DNA of 64,000 nt from contig OZ037882.1 of assembly GCA_964035575.1 (NCBI GenBank), positions 186,001 to 250,000 on the forward strand, written 5' to 3'. The notes under the pieces were generated by a model. That model did no database searches. It worked only from the letters and a program-made list of their open reading frames with translations, and had not been told where the DNA came from. The DNA comes from Rhynchopus sp. YZ270_cl-10. Its lineage: Eukaryota; Euglenozoa; Diplonemea; Diplonemida; Diplonemidae. The stretch's first letter is position 1. Every line of letters starts with the position of its first letter. This document shows positions 40,101 to 46,610 of the stretch, piece after piece. Position numbers and translations under genes: made by a program.

Positions 40101-41885
40101 ACAGTCGCGACGGAGGGTCAGCTCGGCCTCAGAGGTGCCGCATTGCGCCAGGTTGAAGGGGGTTTTGGGGAGCGTCGTCTCGCATGTGTCCACACAGAAG
40201 GCTTGGCGGTACTGCGAGCCCGCCCCGCAGAGGTTGTCGCAGATGCCGTACTCCGTGTGCGTCACACCAAAGACACGACGCTGGCAGGGGAGCTCCGGCT
40301 TCTCCAGGCCCGCGCAGTGTGTCTCCCCCACAGTCAGCCCCGAGCACGCAGCACGGCACACCATCTGCGACACACCCTCGCACGACGAAGAAGACGTCGC
40401 GCCAGGTGCCTCGAGACACACCTCCGTTGCAGTCCACTCGTGCCACTCCCCAACACAGGCCTGCACTGCACGCGGCTGTGTCTCGGGGCTGCACTCGTCC
40501 AGACCAGTCACCGCCAGGGTGCATACATCGCCACACTGCACACTGCGTGTCTGCACCCCCTCCACACCGCACTTCTTCTGCACAGACGTCGTGCACTCCG
40601 AGAACTCCCCAACCGGCAGCCAGTCAATCGTCTGCAGTGTGCACGCCGCTTCCGTTGGGGGACGGTCTGCTTCAGAGCACAGCGTCGAGGCCGTCCCGTC
40701 GCAGAGCAGGCATGTCGCCGTCTGTGTCTGCGTGCCACTGCAGGTGCAGTTTCCGGCCGTGATGTGCCAGTCTGCCGGCAGCGAGGTGCACGCCACCGTT
40801 TCCGTCACGTCTGCCGTCGCGCAGGTGTTCCCGCCGTACATCGGCGTCGGGTTGGAGCAGGTGCGTTTGCGTGACATCGTCCCCGACCCGCACGCATTGC
40901 TGCAGGCCCCGAAGGGACTGAACTCACTCAGACCTCCGTGCTGTGCAGGGGGGAACACAAGGAACACCTGCCCACGCACAACAACCACCCCACCGTGCTC
41001 AGTACTGCACGCCACAGCCGGCGATTTCGGCGAGGACAGTGGTGTCGACGTCGCAAGCGTCTGCCCAGCGAACACATCGTCACTGATCTTCGCTGTCTTC
41101 AACTCTGCGCCCTTTGCAGTGTACGTCACTGTCACGTCCTTGCTGTCCGAGGATACAGATGCTGCGTACACTCCACTCGAAAGACCACACAGCGACCACG
41201 TTGCTGCCCCATCAACACAGGTCAGTCCCACACCAAGGAGGTGCTCCAACCCCTCGCAGGACATCCCCAGGCGGGTCGACGTCACACCACCGGCAACCTC
41301 CTCAAGCACCGTCTCCTCGCCCTTCTGTGCAGCAACGTGCCCGGCCACCATGGCCACTGAGGCTGCACTCAGCTGTCTCATTTCGTCGGTTGTGTTGGCA
41401 GTTCCGGAGCATACGTCTGAGTAGAGGCTGCGTTCGATGTGGCCGTCGAGGTGTGCTGTCGCGAAGGCGCCTTCGTAAGCAGAAAAGGCCGTCACCGGGG
41501 CTGCCGTACGGAAGGCAGTGAAGGCAACCTCAGTCAGCACACAGTCCGCAGAGATGGCCACAGTGTGCACACCTGCAGCAGAGGTCGCTGCCATGCGCGC
41601 ACCACCACCCTCGCAGCCAGCAAGACACTGCACCTTCGCACCAAACATCTCTTCTTCAGAGGACACAGCACCGCACTGTGTCCACCCGCCTGCCGTCTTG
41701 TGGTACGCAACCACCTTAGACATCGGCGCATGCCCCACAACAAGGAACCCCCCGCAGTACGCTGCAGAAGAGGCCGTAGGTGCGGCACCGGGCTCAAGGT
41801 CGAACACCACCGCAGGGGTTGTGTCCGCACACACGCATCCGAGCGACAGGAGCAGCCCCATCGCGACTGCTGCAGGTTGCAGCAT
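28200..41885 (-). CDS. Giant secreted/membrane protein with TSP1-like repeats, hedgehog-type autoprocessing (Hog) domain and Ig-like array
   Basis: Intronless, 4561 residues. ATG 41885 is chosen: the frame extends 30 codons further up, but only to a TTG. Order: signal peptide (1-20); a beta-rich region (to about 320); Cys-rich thrombospondin type 1-like repeats (about 320-660, for example FSPFGACSNACGSGTMSRKR); a Hog/Hint domain (about 669-835). Hog features are the nucleophile Cys669 in GLGCYPRTAELL, SPDHFVY with His738, RAQEVALGDVLLV, and SHLTPTSTLLI...ISEHS, all in hedgehog order. A membrane segment follows at about 883-910, then a second signal-like segment (MWLAALVCVLCTGATSVSA, 935-953). 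Residues about 955-1350 could be a lipoprotein N-terminal module (beta part then helical repeats; tentative). After more beta-rich sequence come tandem Ig/FN3/cadherin-like domains (about 2230-4490), one membrane helix (about 4507-4533) and a Gln-rich tail. Expected: cleavage at Gly668-Cys669 with release of the TSP1 part, perhaps lipid-linked as in hedgehog. Strong G/C bias at third positions makes long antisense frames. Confidence 0.85.
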   Translation of the reverse strand: MLQPAAVAMGLLLSLGCVCADTTPAVVFDLEPGAAPTASSAAYCGGFLVVGHAPMSKVVAYHKTAGGWTQCGAVSSEEEMFGAKVQCLAGCEGGGARMAATSAAGVHTVAISADCVLTEVAFTAFRTAAPVTAFSAYEGAFATAHLDGHIERSLYSDVCSGTANTTDEMRQLSAASVAMVAGHVAAQKGEETVLEEVAGGVTSTRLGMSCEGLEHLLGVGLTCVDGAATWSLCGLSSGVYAASVSSDSKDVTVTYTAKGAELKTAKISDDVFAGQTLATSTPLSSPKSPAVACSTEHGGVVVVRGQVFLVFPPAQHGGLSEFSPFGACSNACGSGTMSRKRTCSNPTPMYGGNTCATADVTETVACTSLPADWHITAGNCTCSGTQTQTATCLLCDGTASTLCSEADRPPTEAACTLQTIDWLPVGEFSECTTSVQKKCGVEGVQTRSVQCGDVCTLAVTGLDECSPETQPRAVQACVGEWHEWTATEVCLEAPGATSSSSCEGVSQMVCRAACSGLTVGETHCAGLEKPELPCQRRVFGVTHTEYGICDNLCGAGSQYRQAFCVDTCETTLPKTPFNLAQCGTSEAELTLRRDCTFYEGGYKADRPGTCLPTCIGRSGTQTMGCTRQCDSAHVGSAFCGGASTRSCTMAASCIPPNFKLPGISPGLGCYPRTAELLTRNGPKAAADVTSADELRTCTAQGVCTWSTMHGVHHHSHATPIDMTRLRHGAGLLVVSPDHFVYTTDGRKRAQEVALGDVLLVHEGEGEGEVLVASPVTDIGAETVDGFVSHLTPTSTLLIRSDAKGAWTLISEHSTYDFSAEVMDLVYLPFHFLTTFTGDIDSPQEAGLDHLHWWANGLLWWASSFGGGETDLRAAPRAPTAWEGLAVLGAFALYIVLHAAVVVCGLQVLFTAVATTRAAKTTATTTHSSSSSSSHMWLAALVCVLCTGATSVSAAEVTHRDHPLHSEVDYRMRIKSKTEVKHHSATTVSGGVRWADFDLTAVGASCHAVHVRSLFEGVAGSMPQQVDTAVLNKCLLHVCDEDSPAGPAFRRHSAECTAPEALEVMLMLRPLTMWYSFGNGTAKEEMQHVQGKVSQHSHTLSGTHDAHGLKTLEICTDATTHEDHGHGMVSRTCATLSREGATPATAARTAAATSTLLTRVTLTEAASKAQIHTHAHRSAAEPEEDSLAPRVRHLVTGMSDSLEAVHALMELMTHRWEEVVVVIEEEEYLSRVEHEHEDEHKQQHARHMRRVLDALALAGTVEATARLEQCIVVRCADANVLSAVVWQGMAAHAEGEGVPSLSRALLSAVEEHASTAAGAKLEEPHLVGAVIAKHSAAADQQAHADTLLAVLKGPHRAGVDVLRSLPMHTVRDHAAQFADAQCSSGGLGCGAALRVLSRDTKNAVVRDTLAHHAVTHPHPDARATALSLLHKRHDFGCREAGMLAGNVTTTTTATTRRGHVDEAEKKLVRLLAGARCGRTADVQESLLSFDKTFGLPLKSKEKKLGGGPVVVTMGFEYGVFAKLAADILGGFFEFEAKAVAHAFAELEVLGFTFTIFDADFRLGKFLSLSAPPLGEAIDVITALTEGDERESNVLAAKKKSGFETPSKTETLTEAQICAQLKTRGFDISSSCSAVKATTKDYVQAVKLFKAIVQGKRSVEEQSTTLSPKLQGFLTKSSGSMWQRASGADCLDLASGARETHLRSEAQDVVEAIAQKLCDFWRARGSGSLPRIGAASPPQGGSYPSEAKPLHGTAHRTGSDLTIEGIPRSYQAKGGAKPSVAEAMFHAEAAFWLTRDSAVSYVTYAPWEQTCMMVHILNFARSEGGVEAGELDEEAVETFFTHNFELAAAVAHASARSACAAFGDVSAYRTFERSAKREDGNWAAKVRYADGATADHYTLVLDFGKSVGIDLPFEVTQETLNRLSFEFAGQSIIDRPVISAHEASALAELSVTNDIPGKRILLARVQTCILVVFFCIELSAEATLEIGATWSVGLNLPEKQLTAGLGPNVRLLVTAQASISLVIAKVGVEIRGVVMDVTIPVTAGVDFSNFPLATSLSVPLELVPFAIEVNAFVAYIQVKIGFFYVRVSFKTHRFTILRFSAKSRQLMLFKREFPTATPEAPRAMPQVALGSSATFLEGGASSAMRTKQWPGSNTPVTKYCGRMLGADGSACGATTCSTVPTLEVPTVGCSDGWVTVEMSATGSTGRVATQAGRQMYVVQGPPVPVLDTTADVPKDADGCQYRTDAALLCVRWTESRFSANTTVAVTNSSGDVVASASGQLGRRFCIRDVARELPDGEAYNMTVTTVGVTGLSSQDSMCVRTDFRVPQVTEATATCGDDATFQTDLRRLCFSARVGNVPFGGLEAGPVFFVKLANGSLITGRGVLTPIAGGGGDLRFTASVVVGDTAADLPVGRNYAEATVKGKAGSSARVPLGSFFTFATQAPERVANPACVLPSGQVCVTLTEPEDFGFGPTRTLSMRLFDGETAVEAALASTSEAVTFDAQQCFSMPASHAEVGLRVGVAATQMGQVSAFTLGNVVRVTALAPKCGVYVGDATGRREVSRFASKVCFIATAEGCGVHGAQATLSDAFGATLATGPAVLGALHCLPVDAATPLDDGAEYTLAFTATGGNLKTCLTSHRFTVDLTPPANNVTHPVVVHKGNEVTVSVERVSDDTATETLTASLGEELLSVTSVQDAANNTVFTLETGNFSGNVQFFYAATDAAGNVQRESGRIVVWGAPKLSAGDVVNGRYAHDAVVPQDRLTVTLLPCVRRAATTTTTTLSDEVMVTGVYGETTVLARAAAEEAMRRCSDSGHRLVRTSATTAVEVMCEGGRVLLAVISANTTTAATRQMCQGRAWGLPPVSGRGRIIGDTGYCSALVRSLPLREVLFSSPGHSDVQTVGNCIGGRTLDAVLRGDAEETTCGTGRFGGVRGHPAVDADVLTFGGAGMVVRASDAAGLGVDGTMSGLAVVGGGAVHNTYLAVWGVPQAVDDHDGKCPIPRRFEELQYACTSAVLDAENTSVVYHTGALLAGQHSVTVNLTDSASDGTSVVSRVTCSDGTGTYVSATSPPSVLNSQCSGEVAFTQRAYPDVASLAATVDIPAYDCASGGCTLEYCLGTAPFDCSVVATTQTQFAETLDFSNSTNVTQLSEDTQVFLLVRVLKDGLPTCELPVATADVDTTPPKAAVDVDCGCGASRGYACSEDENVTCTAFVSGDEPSSDAVDITLTIDGGADGVLFSQVGIAVVREGFFAKTYFARVATSHAQKLTVTAFVENGAGLSAKVSQSKIVDTTPAALALAVNHVPITASDAADEDVSVLLVNAFAPNGWCVQWNATHDLGDVTLRARVEDAAGAALPGTVAAPEGTNTTTLCFGNESRGNGGNGDVWVGLVSLRVASGQERTTRYRVTPDSVHPTVLVAVAGLPAEGAANSSNLCVDTTATDDHSVRSAVLTVRQQGSVIVETAAVATNAQSQHCLKPLADGLYVVTLTAVDMVGLVSSVKQVVRVATAIPAFAVEIGCEERRAILEDGKTLWAHATLCVSHETHDWVTYTAEVEDADGNALPAGLTHTAWENAVQYTVRVVATDNYGFGLTFTSDVVSFVFAEGRTEVVHALNFTAGSSYESVHHVSAGEVCVDVSDLAPASGETLSCDVVVTPDVACEPQNADQTAAQCAGAVTTTFTAKNDTLLDVVCVALRKNDNATDSENATATATLPEGILQAVAQCRGPRLSGEVAAGLLVNEVTRPLLLGVKTYDVTPDVAGQMVRVAINTVYPGSLDVTVQNSAGETVAEERNVAVDTEGTKEGAADGTRSFVAEFAEPFESGVYKVVAQFRTRGGFAVQGETSFQSVPVDHVPVIEMLSNDTENEETVLADALSHAHAPTVRNGVLLVDTVTDESLDANYTITYLTQKDNIVQFRISSEFAVRSVGFSAGRAGPGSDVVAVTWLPLSEEGVYEAELTTVVLGEVFLTAHVCLTECSTALLGVFQYDLTAPVKVEAEGLPVPVFAAPSLGQTVYFNTTFEDDETDLSRFVICIAASAEAAEGGACTVRLDTETPKYEMLLPATFPAGPAVTCITAHNKAGLTTQVCNTTTVSLDSPDVVARFGFGSAPLQGRVKPGLGVTLSSGLEEDTAVPLLHCRFTLTVNGGLADESEKIEATMFPFPLEVAGGDVLGAEVCCTLANQVSACSTATSVVLSDAEVSALLSEGNTLADFGSVDVTPPVCKENFTQMCSEVEGDCSERVFVTPGFNGTASWGGCADAESEMLYNCTLFVLHDDGSTTIAEVRTSSEAGSFSFKKKETPATRITCTAANRFGLNVTSSAEATWDSKPPTINTRSYSQGCIHLALEDTISGVDVSTLSMQVGEKDWTKRYNGSHVCWTTEEVENVTMLVKVSDFARNEASALVALRGPTSTETTFHDIGLCSGNTPTLCPARMPETNEVHGVQFVVDGTPTPKVDFDGCMESRFFASLFEEYGVSHGSDILMRWTKADSDILVTEYSCESAPTVRSVAENEDSEDHVVMIVVLVVSVVVLLLVVLGLLVYTKMQGPKSQNTEPCQEQQQQQHGQDYVV
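39380..39881 (-). other. Hog/Hint autoprocessing domain (part of the giant gene)
   Basis: Residues about 669-835 of the giant protein. Block A is GCYPRTAELLTRNGPKAAADV with Cys669 right after Gly668. Block B is LLVVSPDHFVYTTDG with His738, in the place of the hedgehog TxxH. The next strand is AQEVALGDVLLV. The last block GFVSHLTPTSTLLI...TLISEHS lines up with the hedgehog GxYAPLTxxGTLLV...H segment. Intein features (a C-terminal Asn plus an extein Cys/Ser) are not seen, so self-cleavage rather than splicing is expected. Confidence 0.82.
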
Positions 41886-42170
41886 TGTCCTCGTCCCTTC
41901 TCCTTTCGTGTCTCCGCAGACAAAAGACAACAACAAAAGGAAAAACGGATGAATACGGCTTCTCAAAAGAAACAAAAAAAAAGGTGTGTTTTACTGTGTC
42001 AATTCTGAGGGTTACATTCGGTTAGGGTGGGTGGAGGGGGAGGGGCTAGGGTTGGGGTGGGATGTGGCATAAATGGAATCAAGATAGACGGCATGTGTTG
42101 TTGTTGTTGCTTTTTTGGAAACATATTCCTTTTGAGGATATACTGACAGAACGGAAACGAAACAAAACGA

Positions 42171-42215
42171 AACAGTAGTTGAAACGTGCTAAAAACGCAT
42201 CTCGGTTGAGATGGG
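42171..42215 (-). repeat. Family S, partial copy 6
   Basis: ATCTCAACCGAGATGCGTTT, TTAGCACGTTTCAACTAC on the minus strand. Diverged. Confidence 0.4.
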
Positions 42216-42233
42216 GAAAAAGAGAGAAAAACG

Positions 42234-42279
42234 AAAGAACAAAAGAACAAAAGAACAAAAGAACAAAAGAACAAAAGAA
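42234..42279. repeat. AACAAAAG microsatellite
   Basis: About five perfect 8-bp units in tandem. Confidence 0.95.
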
Positions 42280-42540
42280 ACCTTTTGAGAGGTGAATTGA
42301 GCCTCTCATGCACACCTAAACCAGCCCCGCCGCCGTATTAAGTTATGTTGCGGTGCAACAGAACTCGGGTCGGAAGAAGAGGGATACTTTCCAAATTTTA
42401 AAAATCGAAGTGGCGAAAAATTTGTCCATTTTCCCGTATGTGACCCCATCACGATTCGGAATAATTCCGGAAATACAAATCAGGTGATTTTTTTTTATAC
42501 AAGATTTCTCGCACCTAAAGTAAAAATTTAGCCTGCGTCG

Positions 42541-43846
42541 TCACTTCCCATCTTCTTCGCTCTGCAGCTTCTCCACCCGCCGCCGGAGGTACGCCGGCCT
42601 CACCACCTCCGTATCCCTCTCCCTTTTTTTGTACTCCTTTCCAGGGCGTTCGCCCCGGGGCGAAAAATATTTTTTTTCGTTAAAAAAATCTTTTCCTGAA
42701 AAAATGACATTTTATTTCGCCCCAGGGCTTCGCCCCACCGGGGCGAAACCCTGTATAAATAAATAAATAAATAAAAAAAAAAAGGGGGGAAAAAAAAAAT
42801 GAGAGAGAGATTTCTCCCCCCCAACCTGTCGACCCCCCCGGAGGGGGGGTCGCAGAGGGGGTGTCCACTGTACTCAAAATCATCCGCAAACCCGCCTGCC
42901 GTGAAAGTAAGTTTCCCCAGCACTCCCGCTCGCTCCTCAATCCTGCAGTCTGCTGAAGGTGTCCCGTACCCCCTGTTATAGAAGGTGTCACTACTCGTGT
43001 CAACTCTACCTTCAACGGCAGAGAGACGTTTTAGTTGATTGAAAATAATCAAACTAAGGATGAAGTCTCATATGACAGATGCCTCTCTCTTGTACATCTG
43101 TTTGATTAAACAGCACAAAGAGACCCTCAGTGAGGGGGGGATTGATGAAATTCTCCATCGTTTTGCTGGTTTTAGTGCTGGGGAAGGGATCACGCGCAAA
43201 TCGCAATTTTTTTTCGACCACTCAGTACCGGGGATTCACCCCCACGAACTAGCTTCTCTCCGGCGGGAAAATTTTTTTTGACCTATTTTAAGCACTAGTA
43301 AAAAAGCAAAAATTTCGGGTTTTTTGGCATTTCGCCACGATCAGGAAAAAACGATGGCGATAGCGAACGCCCTGCTCCTTTCTCGCATGTTCTTGGCAGT
43401 CGCCCTCCTCTGTCTGCGTGGCCGCGTCGGCCACCCCCAGGCGCCGCTTCCACGCCTCCTCCCTCTCCCTCTCCACCCGCTCCCGACGACAGCTCCACAG
43501 CACGTCTAGCAGGCTGGCGAACTCCACTGCGGATAAAGTTAAGTTGGGGTGAGGTATTTAGTACACATCTGTACATACCCGACGGGCAACCCTTCGCCTT
43601 CGCCGCCGCAACGAGTGCCTCAAACTCCTCCGCTGGGCCCCTGAACACCCGGTCGGGGTGGATGAGGGCAGTGGCCTTCTGCAGGGCCCGCTGGGTGAGC
43701 CCGGCGGGGTCGGCCTGGTTCGCCAACGCCTCGCGTCGCGCCTCCTTGGCCCGGCACGTCGAAACGTGTCTGTCTAAGTCCTTAAAGACTTTACCATCCC
43801 GCTTTTTGCAGGCCTTGCAGATAGGGCATGTGGGCAGGGTGGGCAT
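42541..43846 (-). pseudogene. Small zinc-finger/J-like protein gene split by a hAT-like insertion
   Basis: Exon 1 is 43846-43579. The intron 43578-43527 (52 nt) has GTATGT and GCAG ends. Exon 2 starts at 43526 and is cut by the 733-bp element at 42642-43374. Past the element the same frame goes on to the stop at 42543-42541 if the element and one copy of its 8-bp duplication are left out, giving about 170 residues. As it stands, the frame runs a short way into the element and stops. Visible: CPICKACKKRDGKVFKDLDR HVSTC (residues 7-31, a Cys/His finger), a helix pair around LIHPDRVFRGPAEEFEALVA (about 63-82) whose HPD resembles a J-domain loop, then a long charged helix (SCRRERVEREREEAWKRRLG) and a basic end. 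J-like identity is tentative. The intact reading on both sides suggests the insertion is young or still segregating. Confidence 0.7.
42642..43374 (-). mobile_element. Non-autonomous hAT-like DNA transposon, copy 2
   Basis: 733 bp with the same CAGGGCGTTCGC termini as the copy at 26840-27572, in reverse orientation, and with its own perfect 8-bp target duplication CTCCTTTC (42634-42641 and 43375-43382). No transposase is encoded. It lies in the coding exon of the small zinc-finger/J-like gene. Confidence 0.92.
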
Positions 43847-44142
43847 GGGAGTGGAGAGGGAAAGAAGGCAATTCTATCGATGGGGAAGAGGTTGAAATTG
43901 GGACCGTGAAGAAAGGGCGAAAAGAGGTAAGGGTGTGGGTGTGATCTTCTCGCCCAACAGGGTGAAAAGGGTTCGTTGAGTGACTCGTCGAGTGGGTGTA
44001 AAAAGCTGCGTTTTTACACCGTGGTCTAATTTTCCGCCTGCGGCGCCATTTTATTGGTGTGGCTGAAGGGGGGTGATCCACACTTTTCCGCATTTTTACC
44101 ATGTAGGCTTGCTTTTAAACAAACTTGAAAAGATACCATACC

Positions 44143-44190
44143 AAGTGAAGCTGATATACACAAAACGCCTCTGGGACGCAGTGCACTGAC
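44143..44190 (-). repeat. Family S, partial copy 7
   Basis: GTGCACTGCGTCCCAGAGGC GTTTTGTGTATATCAGC on the minus strand, close to copy 1. Confidence 0.5.
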
Positions 44191-44351
44191 ACTCCAATAT
44201 GAAAGACGAAGGTGACTCACATCTTTGGGGGGAAAAAATCTTTTTTGGGGGAAACCCCTTCCCGCCTGTGCAGCCGGGGGAAAAAAATACACTAAATTCT
44301 ATGTTACCTCTATCGGTGTTGCATCAAAGAGGAAAAAAGGAAAAAAAGGAA

Positions 44352-44396
44352 AAGTTTATAAGATGATCCTAAACCTCTCGTTGCTTAGTTCACCTA
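44352..44396 (+). repeat. Short dispersed repeat, family D, copy 6
   Basis: AAGTTTATAAGATGATCCTA AACCTCTCGTTGCTTAGTTC. Confidence 0.7.
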
Positions 44397-44710
44397 AAGA
44401 TCCCCTGGGATGTGCCTCACTGAGCACATCACTCAAAAAAAAAAGGGGGGACGTTGCAAAAAACAAAACCCCCTCCCTCACCTCACAAAAAGGGTGAAAG
44501 ATGAGTTCTATATGGGCAAGAACCATGATATGGAGGCTACCCTCCTCACCTCATCTCACAAAAACATCATAGTGACAAAGAGAACAATTTGGGGAGGGGG
44601 TTTTTTTTTTGGCAAGATCCTTTTAGTCGCTTTGTATGAAGATGAAACAATATATACATTCTTTTTCTAATGAAAAGAAGGTACAGAGGGTGCTAAAGAA
44701 GTGCCCTTGC

Positions 44711-44767
44711 TTTTTTTTTGAAAACTTGGTTGTATTAGTGTAGACACCCGAGGATGAACTCCACTAT
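44711..44767 (-). repeat. Short dispersed repeat, family A, copy 6
   Basis: Variant with GGAGTTCATCCTCGGGTGTC in place of the CACACTCT segment. A9 tail on the minus strand. Confidence 0.8.
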
Positions 44768-44880
44768 AATTTTTTTGTGTTTGTTGTATGAAGAGAAACA
44801 AAGGGTAGCTTGCAACGCAAACGTATCTCATCGTCGAGATCATGTGAACGGGTGGGGACGTGGGTGTAAACTACAACGTA

Positions 44881-45549
44881 TCAATCAGCACTCGGTTGGG
44901 ACCAATTGTCACCCATCTCGTATTCCTGGGGTGCGACGTGGTCTTCGTGACAGCACGGCCCGTCATAACGCTTGCAGAGGAAATATGTTGCCGCATATAA
45001 CAAAGCCACCCCAAGCAGGGCGGAGCAGACTGCGAGAACCGTAGGTTGAAATTCTGGTTCCCTTTCGTCCCAATCACAGAACATCGCTGAGTCGAACGGA
45101 GGCGAGGGCTCAATGCAGCAGGACTGTGTTGTGTTCGGTTGGTACCGCTCGAGGAAGCGCTCCGGGACCTCTTTTGACTTCTCATATCCATCGCTTATGT
45201 GAGAATAGCACCGGGCCTGTGTATAGCGCTGGTCGTCATGGTTGGCCAGGTACACCACGCTGATCCAGGACCTATATTTGTCCGGACACGGCTCACCATC
45301 GCAGTCTTCGCTGGTCGGCTCCTTTTCCAACCCATTTGAACGTACATAGGTGACATTACACTGCACCGTCTTCGTAAGCGCGCCGGTCATATCCTCCCAA
45401 TCCTGCTTCTCAGTCGCCCACTGCGCGCACTCCATCCCAATCAGCCCGGCGCTCACGATACCGGCGCACGACAATACGCAGAGAACAGCGCGGAACACCA
45501 TTGGCTGGCAGGAGTCCCAGTCTTCAAAGCCATTGAAGCGGTTGCTCAT
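44881..45549 (-). CDS. Two-pass membrane protein with a Cys-rich loop
   Basis: Single exon, 222 residues. Family not recognised. A short N terminus is followed by a hydrophobic helix at about 17-40 (MVFRAVLCVLSCAGIVSAGL), a loop of about 130 residues with ten or so Cys and glycosylation sites NVT and NTT, a second helix at about 173-195 (VLAVCSALLGVALLYAATYF), and a short tail with CKRYDGPCC and an acidic YEM end. Both termini are then expected in the cytosol. The layout (short N, helix, Cys-rich outer loop, helix, short C) is that of potassium-channel beta subunits (KCNMB), but no sequence signature supports that name. A CTCTTCTCTTCCC tract directly precedes the ATG. Confidence 0.65.
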   Translation of the reverse strand: MSNRFNGFEDWDSCQPMVFRAVLCVLSCAGIVSAGLIGMECAQWATEKQDWEDMTGALTKTVQCNVTYVRSNGLEKEPTSEDCDGEPCPDKYRSWISVVYLANHDDQRYTQARCYSHISDGYEKSKEVPERFLERYQPNTTQSCCIEPSPPFDSAMFCDWDEREPEFQPTVLAVCSALLGVALLYAATYFLCKRYDGPCCHEDHVAPQEYEMGDNWSQPSAD

Positions 45550-46610
45550 TGTACAAAGGGAAGAGAAGAGAGGGGGTTGAGTCAGAAAAGGGAGGGGTGT
45601 GTTCTTAGCGTGTGTATGAGGGCAAAAAAAGACCTCTTCCCTGAGAAAAAAGGGGGTGGTGTGGTAGTGGTTCCCAGTGGGGGGGTGGGGCGGGCTCTCA
45701 CTCTCTGTTCTTTGTTTGGCTATTTGAAAACTTGGTTTTGTATTAGTGTAGCCACCCGTGTGCTCCACTATTTTTTTTTTGAAAACTGATGTGTTTACAA
45801 AAAGAGCCAAAATAGAAAAAGGAAAGGAAAGTGAAAGTCCTGAAGTACAGAATGGTGATTGTGTGAGAAGGGAGGAGGAGCACAGATGAGGGTGAAAAAA
45901 AACAGTTAGAGCGACCGTAGCATTTCCCCCCCTGTCAGTTTCGTTCCCTACCTATTAAAAAAAAAAAATACTCGAGAGACTCTTTGCTTGCCCAAAGGCT
46001 AAAAACGGGAAGGGGAAAAAAAATAGAGGTTGTTTTGTTGTTCGCTTCTGCTGTGCGATGTGTTTACTAATATAAAAAAAATAGCATCCCACCCTGAGGC
46101 AGTTAAAAGCTGCCTGCGTGTGCAGGTTAGCAGACGCATGCACGTCTGCATCGGCGTCTGCAGCCATCACTGCCCTGTGGTCCCCCTCCTCCATGTTTTT
46201 TAGCCAAGCTGTTTCGATTAACTGCTTCCTTTCCTTTGATACTTACCATCTCCGTCACCCACGCCACTAGGCACAAACACCAACTTTCCACAGAAAACCG
46301 TCGTGATCCTCGCAAGGCGTCCCTTGCAACCGCAGACCAACCTGTAACTCCACTTTTCCACAAAAAGCTCGCCAAGAACCCTCAGTACCCTCGTAACCCT
46401 TCCGAAACCCTCCCTCTCTTTTGCGTACGACAATCGTGTCGCAAGAACTGCTAATCGGGGCAGGTGTTACGTATTTGGCCCGGTGCTCCGGCCACTCTAT
46501 CAGCGGTTTCCAGGTCAGTTTCCGGGTCAGAGGGGACAATTTCACGGGGGGGGTCGGTATGTAAAAAGACCAAAAAAAAGACCCGAAATAATACCCGAGG
46601 TATCCAAAAG
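45550..46610. other. Spacer with a possible unassigned exon
   Basis: A family A copy lies at 45723. Between about 46130 and 46545 three minus-strand frames stay open and a GTAAGTATC donor-like site is at about 46240, so an exon is possible. No frame shows a family and no start can be chosen, so I do not call a gene. Confidence 0.35.
45723..45771 (-). repeat. Short dispersed repeat, family A, copy 7
   Basis: Shortened core, about 170 bp upstream of the two-pass membrane protein start. Confidence 0.75.

Larger units (their letters stand above)
41886..42540. other. Spacer upstream of the giant gene
   Basis: On the gene strand a T-rich pyrimidine tract (TTTTTCCTTTTG...GTCTTTTGTCTGCGGAG) precedes the ATG by about 40 nt. 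A family S fragment and an AACAAAAG microsatellite follow. No other gene. Confidence 0.45.
43847..44880. other. Spacer with a shared block, family S and family D copies
   Basis: Positions 43957-44060 repeat a block also found at 53040-53140: AAAGGGTTCGTTGAGTGACT, then TGTAAAAAGCTGCGTTTTTA CACCGT and CGCCTGCGGCGCCATTTTA. The middle part folds on itself. No gene. Confidence 0.45.

Noticed and set aside
28200-41885. Intein in the giant protein
   Set aside because: The Hint region lacks a C-terminal splice junction (His-Asn followed by Cys/Ser/Thr) and carries the hedgehog-type last block, so a Hog domain fits better.
41886-41975. A start of the giant gene 30 codons upstream
   Set aside because: The frame opens there with TTG, not ATG. 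The first ATG is at 41885 and gives a good signal peptide.
46127-46545. Small gene upstream of effector copy 1
   Set aside because: Three overlapping frames are open, with no start context, homology or matching splice partners.
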